A stretch of DNA of 64,000 nucleotides from UMGS1251 sp036666555 (GCA_036666555.1 JAVWVS010000011.1:1-64000), one strand, 5' to 3'. Counted from the stretch's first letter, positions 50,887 through 60,915 are shown. Notes: generated by a model not told the origin, from the letters alone. Numbers and translations are program-made.

Positions 50887-52572
50887 CTAGTAATGCATAA
50901 TGACCGGTACTCCATTTTGAATTAATTCATAAAGCTGTGCTGCATCCGATGGAGACATATTAATACAGCCATGAGATCCATACCCATCTGCATAACGTGA
51001 ACCTCCAAAACTGCTCTGCCATGGTGCATCATGAAATCCAACTCCGGTATAGGTGACACGCATCCAGTAATCCACTGGTGTCTTGTATTCCGGTTGTCCA
51101 TCCGCCTGTGTGGCTCCGGTCAACACTTTGTTACGCATCTTTTCTAAGATACTGAAAACACCTTCCGGTGTGGCGTGTTTCGGATCTGGTTTTCCGGTTA
51201 CTACTGCAGTTTGAAAAGCAACTCCACCACCGGATATATACCACATCTGTTGATTGGACAAGTCTACTTCAATATAAGTATCTCCCCAGTCATTTTCCGC
51301 ATGAGTGGCCGCCGTCTGGGCATATGCCGGTGCCCTGCTCACTACTTCTCCATTTTGGATACTGGCAATCAATGCCTGTAGCTCTGCATCATAATCCATC
51401 TTCCAGCCATAAGTACCACCGGATACCTGAGTCGCCTTTCCATCCGGTGTGGTAATGGCTCTGGTCTTTCCTACGGTGTTATATTTACCTGCCAATTCTT
51501 GCAGATAAGCTCCTACTGCATCTGTATTAAACACCACACCCATGTTGGCATCTACACCGACCCAGCCGGAAATCAATGCTTTATCAACCACCTCTACTGC
51601 CGGACTAAAATCATAGGTAATACTTGCGGTCATATATTTATTCATCGCATCTTTTGCTGCAAGTACTTCTTTGGAATCCTGTACAAATTTAGGTAGTGTG
51701 TAGCAGTTTTCTTTTTGAAGATCCACAGTTGGTCGAAACTGACCCACGGAATCCATCACTGCTTTTTGGAACTGCTCGTTGTTTAACTTCGTTCCCACCA
51801 CTTCCGGAGTAACCACAAACTGATTCCCATCAAACGTCGGTGTTGCTGAAACAGACTCCGTCTGATTCTCCGGTTTCATACAACTTAACGTGTTAATTAC
51901 GGTAGTCAGTTTTTCTTTATTGTAATCCACTTCAATGGTCACTTTGGCTTCATCTTTGGAATACAAAGCCTGAAACCACAAGAATGGATTCTGATTCTTA
52001 AGAGCCTTCTTCACATCTCTTCCGGGTATATATACCATATCAATATCCGAACCACGTATCACTTCGGTCTTTTGATTCAGTTCCTGAATGCTTAGCTGGT
52101 AGCCCTCTACCTGCTTCGACATATAACTTTCTACAGCTGCAACTCCTTTTGCTGAAAAATCAACTCCATTAATTTTCGTATTAAAATAAAAATGATTGGT
52201 AAAAAATAAGGAAAATCCCAGATAAGCAGTTAAAAGCAGACCTACGATACTCCCTAAGGAAATCAATGCAATTTTCTTTCCTTTGCCCTTTTTTTCACTT
52301 TGATGTTCGTCTTCTTCAAAAGCTTCTTCCGACTCATCCACAACTAATTCTTCTTTGGATTCTCCATCAAAATCATCATCATTATAATATATGCTGTCAT
52401 CATCATTATTCGCGTCCACATCTTCAGCGTCTTCTTTGTCCAATAAAATTTCTTGGTCATCTTCTTCATCATAGAATTCGGTCTCTTCGTTTTGCATTTC
52501 ATCCCGAATCTCCTTCATTGTCTCTTCAATAATTTCTTCTGAAGTTTTTTGTTTCCCTTGTTTATCACTCAT
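50887..52572 (-). CDS. Membrane-anchored L,D-transpeptidase with peptidoglycan-binding repeats
   Basis: 561 residues. A very acidic cytoplasmic tail of about 95 residues precedes one membrane helix (about 102-124). Outside the membrane come two PG_binding_4 domains (about 140-400) and a YkuD catalytic domain (about 430-561). The catalytic HGC is H534/G535/C536 in SHGCINMSPSDA, with the upstream GVGFHDA histidine. It makes 3-3 cross-links or attaches proteins to peptidoglycan without beta-lactam-sensitive D,D-chemistry. The acidic tail, rich in D and E, is unusual and may bind cations or partner proteins. Confidence 0.9.
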   Translation of the reverse strand: MSDKQGKQKTSEEIIEETMKEIRDEMQNEETEFYDEEDDQEILLDKEDAEDVDANNDDDSIYYNDDDFDGESKEELVVDESEEAFEEDEHQSEKKGKGKKIALISLGSIVGLLLTAYLGFSLFFTNHFYFNTKINGVDFSAKGVAAVESYMSKQVEGYQLSIQELNQKTEVIRGSDIDMVYIPGRDVKKALKNQNPFLWFQALYSKDEAKVTIEVDYNKEKLTTVINTLSCMKPENQTESVSATPTFDGNQFVVTPEVVGTKLNNEQFQKAVMDSVGQFRPTVDLQKENCYTLPKFVQDSKEVLAAKDAMNKYMTASITYDFSPAVEVVDKALISGWVGVDANMGVVFNTDAVGAYLQELAGKYNTVGKTRAITTPDGKATQVSGGTYGWKMDYDAELQALIASIQNGEVVSRAPAYAQTAATHAENDWGDTYIEVDLSNQQMWYISGGGVAFQTAVVTGKPDPKHATPEGVFSILEKMRNKVLTGATQADGQPEYKTPVDYWMRVTYTGVGFHDAPWQSSFGGSRYADGYGSHGCINMSPSDAAQLYELIQNGVPVIMHY

Positions 52573-52609
52573 TTAATGTAACTCCCTTTTTTTATCCAAT
52601 CTGCTTTCC

Positions 52610-52638
52610 ATTATAAACTAAATCAAGTGCAAATGCAA
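52610..52638 (-). promoter_or_regulatory. Promoter of the L,D-transpeptidase gene
   Basis: On the minus strand TTGCAT (52633-52638), a 17-bp spacer and TATAAT (52610-52615). It is divergent from the aroC promoter about 20 bp away. Confidence 0.65.
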
Positions 52639-52657
52639 TAAATACAATGGGGTTTAC

Positions 52658-52686
52658 TTGTTTTTTCTGCTCCTTATCTATATAAT
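52658..52686 (+). promoter_or_regulatory. Promoter of aroC
   Basis: TTGTTT (52658-52663), a 17-bp spacer and TATAAT (52681-52686), about 35 bp before the aroC ATG. Confidence 0.6.
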
Positions 52687-52721
52687 ATAGAAAACATCTC
52701 ATGAAACGGAGGACAAATATT

Positions 52722-53819
52722 ATGGCTGGTTCCACTTATGGAACTTTATTTACAATTACTACTTGGGGGGAATCCCACGGAGCAGGAATCGGTGTGGTTA
52801 TCGATGGCTGCCCTGCCGGTCTTCCTCTGTGTGAAGAAGATATTCAGATTTTTCTGAACCGTAGAAGACCCGGACAAAGCCCTTATTCCACCAAACGTAC
52901 CGAATCTGACCATGTGGAACTGTTATCCGGTGTGTTTTCCGGTATCACTACCGGTGCTCCCATCTCCTTACTGGTTCGCAATCAAAATGCACACTCTGAG
53001 GATTATCAGTCCATTCAGTCCTGTTACCGTCCGGGGCATGCAGATTATCCTTTGGATAAGAAATATGGCATCCGTGACTATCGAGGTGGTGGACGTTCTT
53101 CCGGTCGTGAAACCATTGGAAGAGTTGCTGCAGGTGCCATTGCCTCTAAGTTGCTTGCTGCTCTGGGTATTCGCATCACCACTTATACCAAATCCATCGG
53201 TTCTGTTATGGTTCCGGCGAACGAATATGATTATGCAGTAATTCTATCCAATCCACTTTGTATGCCTAACCTGACTTATGCTGAATCTGCAGAAAAACTA
53301 GTATCTGATTGTATGGAGCGGCGGGATTCTTTGGGGGGTATCATTGAATGTGTCGTCACCGGCATGCCTGTCGGAATTGGATCTCCCGTATTTGAAAAAC
53401 TAGATGCGAATCTTGCCAAAGCAGTAATGTCCATCGGTTCCGTAAAAGGATTCGAAATGGGCGATGGATTTGACGTTTCCCTTTCATCCGGAAGCAGTAA
53501 TAATGATGCTTTTCGCATTCATAACGAACAGATTATAAAAGCATCCAATCATTCTGGTGGTACTCTCGGTGGTCTCAGTGACGGAGCTTCCATTGTCTTT
53601 CGTGCTGCCATAAAACCCACCCCTTCTATTGCCTTTGAACAAGAAACTGTTACCGATCGGAACCAAGAAATCACCTTGACCATCACCGGACGTCATGACC
53701 CTGTTATTGTGCCACGAGCTGTGGTGGTCGTAGAATCTATGACCGCCCTAACCTTAATTGATATGCTACTGATCAACATGGGGACAAAGCTGGATTCTCT
53801 CGTGAAATTTTATGAATAA
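52722..53819 (+). CDS. aroC: Chorismate synthase
   Basis: 365 residues from MAGSTYGTLF; GGAGGAC lies nine bases upstream, whereas the earlier in-frame ATG at 52701 precedes that site. Family motifs: GESHGAGIGVVIDGCPAG at the start, RPGHADYPLDKKYGIRDYRGGGRSSGRET (read in two parts near 105-135), and a C-terminal GRHDPVIVPRAVVVVESM. It uses reduced FMN to form chorismate, the substrate of the PheA found at 24 kb. Confidence 0.95.
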   Translation: MAGSTYGTLFTITTWGESHGAGIGVVIDGCPAGLPLCEEDIQIFLNRRRPGQSPYSTKRTESDHVELLSGVFSGITTGAPISLLVRNQNAHSEDYQSIQSCYRPGHADYPLDKKYGIRDYRGGGRSSGRETIGRVAAGAIASKLLAALGIRITTYTKSIGSVMVPANEYDYAVILSNPLCMPNLTYAESAEKLVSDCMERRDSLGGIIECVVTGMPVGIGSPVFEKLDANLAKAVMSIGSVKGFEMGDGFDVSLSSGSSNNDAFRIHNEQIIKASNHSGGTLGGLSDGASIVFRAAIKPTPSIAFEQETVTDRNQEITLTITGRHDPVIVPRAVVVVESMTALTLIDMLLINMGTKLDSLVKFYE

Positions 53820-53913
53820 AAGGATTCCTTTTTTTCTGTAAAATCTGTATAATAATACTTGCGACATAGCACTCGACGAAACAGCACTATGACAAATAGG
53901 AGGAATCAATGCA

Positions 53914-54987
53914 ATGCCCAATAAATTAATTGACATAAAAAATATTTCAAAGTCTTTTGGAGACAATTTAGTTTTAGATGAACTCAATCTTTATATTCGG
54001 GAAAATGAATTTCTAACACTATTAGGACCAAGCGGTTGCGGGAAAACTACACTGCTTCGTATTCTTGGCGGATTTGAAACTCCCGATTCCGGTGAGATCA
54101 TCTTTGGTGGGAAAAATATCAATATGCTCCCACCTAATAAACGACAATTAAATACTGTTTTTCAAAAATATGCCCTATTCACTCATATGAGCATTGCAGA
54201 AAATATTGCCTTTGGATTAAAAATTAAAGGAAAATCCACTTCCTATATTAATGATAAAATTCATTATGCACTTCGACTGGTGAATCTCGATGGCTTTGAA
54301 AACCGAACCGCAGATTCTTTAAGTGGTGGTCAGCAGCAACGAATTGCCATTGCACGTGCGATTGTAAATGAACCCAAGGTCCTTTTGTTAGACGAACCTT
54401 TGGGTGCCCTGGATTTAAAGCTTCGTCAGGATATGCAATATGAATTAATTCGCTTAAAAAACGAACTGGGCATTACTTTCGTCTATGTCACTCATGATCA
54501 AGAAGAGGCTCTAACCATGTCCGACACTATTGTAGTTATGAATCAGGGATACATTCAGCAGATTGGAACCCCGGAAGACATCTACAACGAACCTGAGAAT
54601 GCTTTTGTTGCTGACTTTATCGGTGACAGTAATATTCTCCCCGCCATTATGGTAGAAGACAAACTTGTAAAAATACTAGGAACCAATTTTGAATGTGTGG
54701 ATACCGGTTTTGGAAAAAACAAACCGGTAGATGCAGTGATTCGGCCGGAAGATATTGATTTGGTGAAACCGAAAAAGGGAATTATGGAAGGGGTCGTATC
54801 CCATATTATATTTAAAGGTGTTCACTATGAGATGGAGGTAGAAGCCAACAACTATCAATGGTTAGTACACAGCACCGACATGTTTCCCGTGGGGACGCAG
54901 GTCGGTATCCGGGTAGACCCCTTTGATATTCAAATTATGAAAAAACCAGAATCTGAAGATGCGGAGGCGGTTGCAATTGAAGAGTAA
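53914..54987 (+). CDS. potA: Spermidine/putrescine ABC transporter ATP-binding protein
   Basis: 357 residues. Walker A GPSGCGKTTLL at about 37-47, signature LSGGQQQRIAIARA near 137, Walker B VLLLDEPLGALD, H-loop in THDQEEAL, and a C-terminal TOBE domain (about 245-345). It powers uptake by PotB/PotCD. AGGAGG precedes the ATG. Confidence 0.93.
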   Translation: MPNKLIDIKNISKSFGDNLVLDELNLYIRENEFLTLLGPSGCGKTTLLRILGGFETPDSGEIIFGGKNINMLPPNKRQLNTVFQKYALFTHMSIAENIAFGLKIKGKSTSYINDKIHYALRLVNLDGFENRTADSLSGGQQQRIAIARAIVNEPKVLLLDEPLGALDLKLRQDMQYELIRLKNELGITFVYVTHDQEEALTMSDTIVVMNQGYIQQIGTPEDIYNEPENAFVADFIGDSNILPAIMVEDKLVKILGTNFECVDTGFGKNKPVDAVIRPEDIDLVKPKKGIMEGVVSHIIFKGVHYEMEVEANNYQWLVHSTDMFPVGTQVGIRVDPFDIQIMKKPESEDAEAVAIEE

Positions 54988-55792
54988 AAAATTATTGGCC
55001 GGTCCTTACCTTTTTTGGACGGTATCTTTTATCATTATTCCGCTACTGATGATTGTCTATTATGGTCTTACCAACAAGAATGGGCATTTCACTTTAGAAA
55101 ATCTTGCAAAAATCACTACCCCTGAGAATTTAAAAGCTCTGGGGCTTGCTCTTTTGCTGTCTCTTGTCAGCACCATGATTTGCTTGCTCCTGGCCTATCC
55201 TCTTGCCATGTTCTTATCTGAGATGAGCGTGAACCAAACTAGTTTTATTGTATTGATTTTCATCCTTCCCATGTGGATGAATTTTCTGCTTCGCACACTG
55301 GCATGGCAGACCTTATTAGAAAAAAACGGAGTCATTAATAGTATTTTGGCATTTTTGCACTTGCCCGGACAGTCTTTGATTAACACCCCTTATGCAATTA
55401 TTCTAGGAATGGTTTATAATTTTTTGCCTTTTATGGTATTGCCCATTTACAATGTATTGTCTAAAATTGACAAAGATGTCATCTTCGCTGCAAGGGACTT
55501 AGGCGCCAGCAATGCACAGACTTTTTCCAAAATCATTCTACCCTTAAGTGTACCCGGCATTATCAGCGGTATCACCATGGTGTTTGTGCCGGCTCTGACT
55601 ACCTTCGTCATCTCTGATTTATTGGGCGGAAGTAAAATTTTGCTCATTGGGAATGTCATTGAGCAGGAATTCAAGCAAGGAAGTAACTGGAATGCCGGTT
55701 CCGGTCTTTCTCTTGTGCTGATGATTTTTATTATTTTAAGTATGGCTCTGATTGCCAAATATGATAAAGAAGGGGAGGGGACTGCATTTTGA
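54977..55792 (+). CDS. potB: Spermidine/putrescine ABC transporter permease PotB
   Basis: 271 residues from TTG at 54977, preferred because GGAGG (54963-54967) sits nine bases upstream; an ATG at 54959 lies before that site. Six membrane helices; the EAA-like loop that contacts PotA is present as AARDLGASNAQTFSKIILP near residue 170. It overlaps the potA end by 11 bases. Confidence 0.9.
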   Translation: MKSKKLLAGPYLFWTVSFIIIPLLMIVYYGLTNKNGHFTLENLAKITTPENLKALGLALLLSLVSTMICLLLAYPLAMFLSEMSVNQTSFIVLIFILPMWMNFLLRTLAWQTLLEKNGVINSILAFLHLPGQSLINTPYAIILGMVYNFLPFMVLPIYNVLSKIDKDVIFAARDLGASNAQTFSKIILPLSVPGIISGITMVFVPALTTFVISDLLGGSKILLIGNVIEQEFKQGSNWNAGSGLSLVLMIFIILSMALIAKYDKEGEGTAF

Positions 55793-57666
55793 TAAAAAAT
55801 ACTGCTAAAAAAATCTATCTTGCACTGATTCTAATTCTTCTTTATTCACCCATTGTCACCCTCATTGTATTGTCTTTTAACGATTCTAAGACTCGTTCTA
55901 AATGGGGCGGATTTACCGGGAAATGGTATGTGTCCTTATTTCAAAATGATCAGATTATGAATGCTTTATACACTACTCTTTTTATTGCCTTTGTTTCTGC
56001 ATTGATTGCGACCATTGTGGGAACCGCTGCCGCCATTGGCATCCAAAGTATGAAAAAGAAATTTCGCACATTCATTTTAGGGGTCACAAATATTCCCATG
56101 CTGAATGCTGACATCGTCACCGGAATCTCGCTAATGTTACTATTCATTGCTTTTCGCTTTTCCTTAGGTTTTAGCACCATTTTACTGGCACATATTACTT
56201 TCAATATTCCTTATGTCATTTTAAGTGTCTTACCAAAACTAAAGCAAACCAATAAAAGTACTTATGAAGCCGCACTAGACTTAGGTGCATCTCCGGTATA
56301 TGCTTTTTTCAAAGTGGTATTTCCGGACATTGTTCCCGGTGTAGTCTCTGGATTTTTACTTGCATTTACAATGTCTTTAGATGATTTTGTCATTACTCAT
56401 TTTACCAAAGGTCCTGGAATTGATACCCTTTCCACCAAAATATATAGTGAAGTACGAAAAGGTATCAAACCGGAAATGTATGCACTCTCTACCCTTTTGT
56501 TTCTGGCTGTATTGGTTCTGCTTGTGATTATTAATACCACTCCGGAAAAGAAAACTTCTTCTGCTGCCATTACAAAAGTGAAGAATCCCCGCTTTCCCCG
56601 TGTTTTTGTCCGCAAAATTCTGCCGGCTTGTTTGGCTCTGATTTTAATTGGGGGTGGGCTTTTCTATGGCTCCAAAGAAAAATTATCCAGCAATAAACAA
56701 GTGGTTGTTTACAATTGGGGGGAATATTTAGACCCGCAGGTACTCAACATCTTTGAAAAAGAAACCGGTATTCATGTGGTTTACGAAGAATTTGAAACCA
56801 ATGAAATTATGTATCCCAAGATTCAATCCGGTGCCATCGCCTATGACGTGGTCTGTCCTTCAGACTATATGATTCAAAGAATGATTGAAAATGACCTTTT
56901 GGCTAAAATTGATTTTGATAAAATTCCAAACGTAAAAAATATTGGAAAGACTTATATGGAACAGTCCAAACAGTTTGACCCTAAAAATGAGTATTCGATT
57001 CCATATTGCTGGGGTACCGTAGGCATTCTTTATAACAAAACTATGGTAGATGAGCCAATTGACAGTTGGTCCGTCTTATGGGACCCCAAATATGAGGACA
57101 ACATTTTGATGCAGGACAGTGTTCGGGATGCTTTCGGCGCAACGCTAAAATACTTAGGTTATTCACTGAATTCTACAGACCGAGATGAATTAGAGGAAGC
57201 AAAAGCCTTGCTAATTAAGCAAAAGCCCTTAGTTCAGGCCTATGTAGTAGATCAAGTACGTGATAAAATGATTGGCAACGAGGCGGCAATCGGAGTCATT
57301 TATTCCGGAGAAGCCATCTTCACTCAGTCAGAGAACTCCAATTTAGAATATGTAATTCCCAAAGAAGGTTCCAATCTTTGGATTGACTCCTGGGTCATTC
57401 CCAAGAATGCAGAACACAAAGAAAATGCAGAGAAATTTCTTGATTTTCTATGCCGTCCCGACATTGCAAAAATGAATTTTGATTACATTACTTACTCCAC
57501 GCCCAATGAAGCGGCGCGCGCATTAATTAAAGAGGATTCCATTCGAAACAGCAAAATTGCTTTCCCAGATGCAAAAGCATTGGAACATTGTGAAACATTT
57601 CGATTCCTTGGAGATAAAAACGATGCTCTTTACAACCAATTATGGCGGGAAGTCAAGTCCAAATAA
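55789..57666 (+). CDS. potC: PotC permease fused to PotD polyamine-binding protein
   Basis: 625 residues from TTG 55789, with GGAGGGG upstream and a 4-base overlap with the potB stop. Residues 1-260 are a six-helix PotC permease with the EAA loop ALDLGASPVYAFFKVVFP. A further membrane helix (about 276-295) leads directly into a complete PotD-type substrate-binding protein (about 303-625: VVVYNWGEYLDPQVLNIFE, YDVVCPSDYMIQRMI, YSIPYCWGTVGILYNK, FLDFLCRPDIAKMN). The binding protein is thus tethered to the permease and has no lipobox. The frame is continuous, so this is a true fusion. Confidence 0.92.
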   Translation: MIKNTAKKIYLALILILLYSPIVTLIVLSFNDSKTRSKWGGFTGKWYVSLFQNDQIMNALYTTLFIAFVSALIATIVGTAAAIGIQSMKKKFRTFILGVTNIPMLNADIVTGISLMLLFIAFRFSLGFSTILLAHITFNIPYVILSVLPKLKQTNKSTYEAALDLGASPVYAFFKVVFPDIVPGVVSGFLLAFTMSLDDFVITHFTKGPGIDTLSTKIYSEVRKGIKPEMYALSTLLFLAVLVLLVIINTTPEKKTSSAAITKVKNPRFPRVFVRKILPACLALILIGGGLFYGSKEKLSSNKQVVVYNWGEYLDPQVLNIFEKETGIHVVYEEFETNEIMYPKIQSGAIAYDVVCPSDYMIQRMIENDLLAKIDFDKIPNVKNIGKTYMEQSKQFDPKNEYSIPYCWGTVGILYNKTMVDEPIDSWSVLWDPKYEDNILMQDSVRDAFGATLKYLGYSLNSTDRDELEEAKALLIKQKPLVQAYVVDQVRDKMIGNEAAIGVIYSGEAIFTQSENSNLEYVIPKEGSNLWIDSWVIPKNAEHKENAEKFLDFLCRPDIAKMNFDYITYSTPNEAARALIKEDSIRNSKIAFPDAKALEHCETFRFLGDKNDALYNQLWREVKSK

Positions 57667-57675
57667 TCAAATTGA

Positions 57676-57715
57676 AAAAGGTGGAAAACCGGGATATCCC
57701 TGTCTTCCACCTTTT
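57676..57715. terminator. Terminator between potCD and the nucleoside kinase-like gene
   Basis: AAAAGGTGGAA (57676-57686) pairs with TTCCACCTTTT (57705-57715), with an inner palindrome GGGATATCCC. A and T runs on both sides let it serve both convergent genes. Confidence 0.8.
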
Positions 57716-57716
57716 C

Positions 57717-59384
57717 CTATACCTCAAAGCATCCGCCCCCAATAAATTCTCTTAGTAAAGAATTGGTAGGAATCACACTGCTTTCTACTCCAATAAAATA
57801 ATCTAAAAATTTCAATAATCGCTTTGCCTCTGTATACTCCGCACAATCTTTCGGAATTCCAAATAAAATAGGTTCTGCATATTGTTTCAGCACTGCCAGT
57901 TCATAAGAAAGGGCCGAATTAAACATGACATCCGCATCTTCTTGATAAGGAAATATGTTTTCTTCCTCTCCCCGTCGCACCGACTGCCACATGGAGATGG
58001 TCTTTTGTCCTTCCGTTCCTCTTGTTCTGGCATCTCTCACAATCCTACGCAACAAACGCCCATCTGTAGTGGGAATCCGATTGTGCTCATCAATATTTAA
58101 TTGGGTCAGTGCACTAATATAGATTTTATACTTATTTTCATCTGCAAGAGAATAAGTCAGTGCCGGATTCAAACAATGGATTCCTTCAATTACCAGTACA
58201 TCTTGTTCTCCCAACTGCAGCGGTTTTGTCAAATATTCTCGTTTCCCTTTTTTAAAATTAAACGTAGGAATGGAAACTGCCTTCCCTGCAAGTAAATCCA
58301 GCATGTCCTGATTAAATTGCTTCACATCAATGGCCTCGATGCACTCAAAGTTATAATTTCCATCTTCATCTATAGGGGTCAATTCCCGATTTACAAAATA
58401 ATTATCCACCGAAATAGGATGTGGAATAGCACCATTGGTCCGTAACTGAATAGACAGTCGATGGGAAAAAGTAGTCTTTCCAGAGGAAGAAGGTCCTGCT
58501 ATTAATACAAATTTCACATTCTTACGATTTGTAATCGTTTCTGCTATCTTTCCAATTGTTTTTTCCTGCAGTGCTTCCTGTACCAGAATCACTTCTCGAA
58601 TATTTCCTTTGGTAATCACGTCATCTAAATCTCCTACCGTTTCTGTCCCTTGCATATCTCCCCATTTCGTAGACTGCTTTAATACTTGGAACAGCTTATT
58701 TTGCGGTTCAAAGGGTGGTATCACTGTGGGATTTTCTGCTTCCGGCATCTGAATGACAAATCCTTCATCATATAAATATAGTTTGAAATACCGCAAATAT
58801 CCGGCGCTTGGAACCATATATCCATAATAGTAATCTTCAAATTCATTCATACTGTATATATTGACTCGGGACACTCTTCGATATTCAAAGAGCTGTTCTT
58901 TATCATACATCCCATGTTGCCGAAACAAGCTGACCGCATCATCCGTATGTATAGAACGTTTTTGAATTGGCATGTTTTGTTCTACCATCTCCATCATTCG
59001 TATTTCTACATGTTCCAGAAATTCTTGATTCAACTTAATATCGCCAGCGATGGTACAATAATACCCTTTGCTTAAGGAATAATGAATTCTTACTTTTTGA
59101 ATATGCTCATGATTCCCCACATCATAGATTGCTTTCACAAGCATCAAGCTCATACTCCTTTTATATGTCTTGTGCCCAATGGGATCTTCCGTGGTAATAA
59201 AGCTTAAAGAAATATCTTGATGCAATTGTTTTCGAAGCTCCTGTAATCTTCCGTCTGCAAATACCAGCACAATATCTGAGGAGTATTGCTCTTGCATTTC
59301 TTCTGCAATTGTCTGAAAAGAAGTTCCCTCTTGATACTGTTTGATTACATTTCCAATTTGCACATTATACATTTTTGTTTCCAA
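57717..59384 (-). CDS. Uridine kinase-like P-loop protein with N-terminal TGS-like region
   Basis: 555 residues from TTG 59384, which has GAGGG six bases upstream; ATG 59372 is the alternative. The N-terminal half resembles threonyl-tRNA synthetase TGS/SAD-like domains (HVEIRMMEMVEQNMPIQKR). The C-terminal half (about 290-500) is a uridine/phosphoribulokinase-type kinase with P-loop AGPSSSGKTTFS and ISVDNYFVNRELTPIDEDG. This fusion architecture is common in Clostridia as a putative nucleoside kinase. Confidence 0.82.
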   Translation of the reverse strand: METKMYNVQIGNVIKQYQEGTSFQTIAEEMQEQYSSDIVLVFADGRLQELRKQLHQDISLSFITTEDPIGHKTYKRSMSLMLVKAIYDVGNHEHIQKVRIHYSLSKGYYCTIAGDIKLNQEFLEHVEIRMMEMVEQNMPIQKRSIHTDDAVSLFRQHGMYDKEQLFEYRRVSRVNIYSMNEFEDYYYGYMVPSAGYLRYFKLYLYDEGFVIQMPEAENPTVIPPFEPQNKLFQVLKQSTKWGDMQGTETVGDLDDVITKGNIREVILVQEALQEKTIGKIAETITNRKNVKFVLIAGPSSSGKTTFSHRLSIQLRTNGAIPHPISVDNYFVNRELTPIDEDGNYNFECIEAIDVKQFNQDMLDLLAGKAVSIPTFNFKKGKREYLTKPLQLGEQDVLVIEGIHCLNPALTYSLADENKYKIYISALTQLNIDEHNRIPTTDGRLLRRIVRDARTRGTEGQKTISMWQSVRRGEEENIFPYQEDADVMFNSALSYELAVLKQYAEPILFGIPKDCAEYTEAKRLLKFLDYFIGVESSVIPTNSLLREFIGGGCFEV

Positions 59385-59412
59385 AATATCCCTCTTTTCA
59401 TTTCTATTCTTT

Positions 59413-60195
59413 TTATAATATCCGAAATGGGTGCTGAATGGTTTCTGTTGTAACAACCAGTTTGCTCGCTTTTCCTTTTAGGAACCGGTTCATATCCTCC
59501 ATAAAGATATGCTCCAATCCATAATGTCCTGCATCTATAATAGATAGTCCTCGATCCAGTGCTTCTATTCCTTCATGGTGCCCAATATCTCCGGTAATCA
59601 GTACCTGTGCGTTCTTTTCCACTGCTACATCTATGACACTTTTCCCAGAGCCTGGGCAAATGGCGATTCTTTGTATCTCTTGTCCTGGGTTTCCAAATAG
59701 CTTTACATGAGGAAGGGTGAATTTTTCCTTTACAATCCCACAACACATTTCCAAGGTCAGAGGCTGTTTTGTTCTGGTCAAGCATCCGAGTCCCACATCT
59801 TTTCCATCCCTGTTTTGAGTCACTTCCAATACTTCCAACATCTCCAGGTTCAGTCTTTGTGCCACAAGTTCTCCCATGCGAAGTACATCGTAATTCGTAT
59901 GCATAGCATAATAAGAAATCCCATTTTCCACCAAAGTAATAATATGATTGCCTACGGGTTCCTCTTGTGTGACACGTTTTAAAGGTGTGAAAATCATAGG
60001 ATGATGGGTAATCAACAGATCCGCCTGCTTTAATACTGCATGTGCTATCACTTCGCTTGTAGCATCTAGCGCAAGGTGTACTTTTTGGACTTCTTTGTCT
60101 GCATGTCCTACCAGTAATCCTACATTGTCCCAATCAAGAGCTGCATCTGTAGGATAGGACTGTTCCATCCATGTAATCAATTCTTTACAAAGCAT
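59413..60195 (-). CDS. Nif3-like dinuclear metal center protein (DUF34)
   Basis: 260 residues. Metal ligands are seen in ITHHPMIF, AMHTNYD and the C-terminal GHYGLEHIFME; GDIGHHEG is also typical. Long known as GTP cyclohydrolase I type 2 or YqfO homologues, with no settled function. It lies 18 bases after trmK, the standard clostridial pair. Confidence 0.9.
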   Translation of the reverse strand: MLCKELITWMEQSYPTDAALDWDNVGLLVGHADKEVQKVHLALDATSEVIAHAVLKQADLLITHHPMIFTPLKRVTQEEPVGNHIITLVENGISYYAMHTNYDVLRMGELVAQRLNLEMLEVLEVTQNRDGKDVGLGCLTRTKQPLTLEMCCGIVKEKFTLPHVKLFGNPGQEIQRIAICPGSGKSVIDVAVEKNAQVLITGDIGHHEGIEALDRGLSIIDAGHYGLEHIFMEDMNRFLKGKASKLVVTTETIQHPFRIL

Positions 60196-60213
60196 ATGAC
60201 TGCCTCCTCTCGT

Positions 60214-60903
60214 TTAGAACCTTTCCAGTGCTTTTTGGATATATTGTAATTCTTCCTGTACCTTTTGTTCCCGTTCTTTTGTTCTCCTGTTTCCACACGA
60301 AGCAATACGATCTAGAATCTGCTGTTTGATTCGCTCTTCTCTTTTTAAGTATTGGAGCAGAACGGGATGTTTACTTTCTAACAAGCATTTTCCATAACGG
60401 AATTCTACCAAATCATAAGTAGTGTCCTCCCCATGAATGACCTTCATCATGGGATAGTATTTTCCGTCTTCTTCTATGATATTTTCTTCTATTATTTGAT
60501 ATTGATTGCTCTGTAAAAATCTGCGAACCTTTTCGACTTCCGATTGTGGCTGCAAAATAAATTCCCGTACCTCTTTTGCAACGGCTTTTCCCGTTTCCAT
60601 AATATCCATAATCAATGCGCCGCCCATTCCTGCAACGATAACCGTCTCTACTTCTCCCGGTAACAATGCCTGCAATCCATTGGAACGTCTGGCTTCTATG
60701 TAATTACCAAGATGGTGCTCGGTAATATGCGCCTTGGCTCTTTCCAGAGGTCCTTCATTAATATCCATTGCAATCACACTTGGACAACTTCCTTCTTCTA
60801 CTAAATAAATAGGAATATAGCTATGGTCTGTTCCGATATCAGCTACTTTGTTCCCTTTGGATACCATGGATGCAACTGCCTGTAATCTTTTTGATAATTC
60901 CAT
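60214..60903 (-). CDS. trmK: tRNA (adenine(22)-N(1))-methyltransferase TrmK
   Basis: 229 residues. SAM-binding VADIGTDHSYIPIYL near residue 20, AMDINEGPLERAKAHI, then AGMGGALIMDIME and LQPQSEVEKVRRFL. The C-terminal coiled-coil rich in E/K/R (about 190-228) is typical of TrmK. It methylates A22 of tRNA. Twelve bases after rpoD. Confidence 0.93.
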   Translation of the reverse strand: MELSKRLQAVASMVSKGNKVADIGTDHSYIPIYLVEEGSCPSVIAMDINEGPLERAKAHITEHHLGNYIEARRSNGLQALLPGEVETVIVAGMGGALIMDIMETGKAVAKEVREFILQPQSEVEKVRRFLQSNQYQIIEENIIEEDGKYYPMMKVIHGEDTTYDLVEFRYGKCLLESKHPVLLQYLKREERIKQQILDRIASCGNRRTKEREQKVQEELQYIQKALERF

Positions 60904-60915
60904 AACCGCCTCTTA

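Noticed and set aside
59573..60133. 186-residue ORF in another frame of the minus strand
   Set aside because: It is a shadow of the Nif3-like gene, rich in Cys and Arg, with no SD and no family resemblance.
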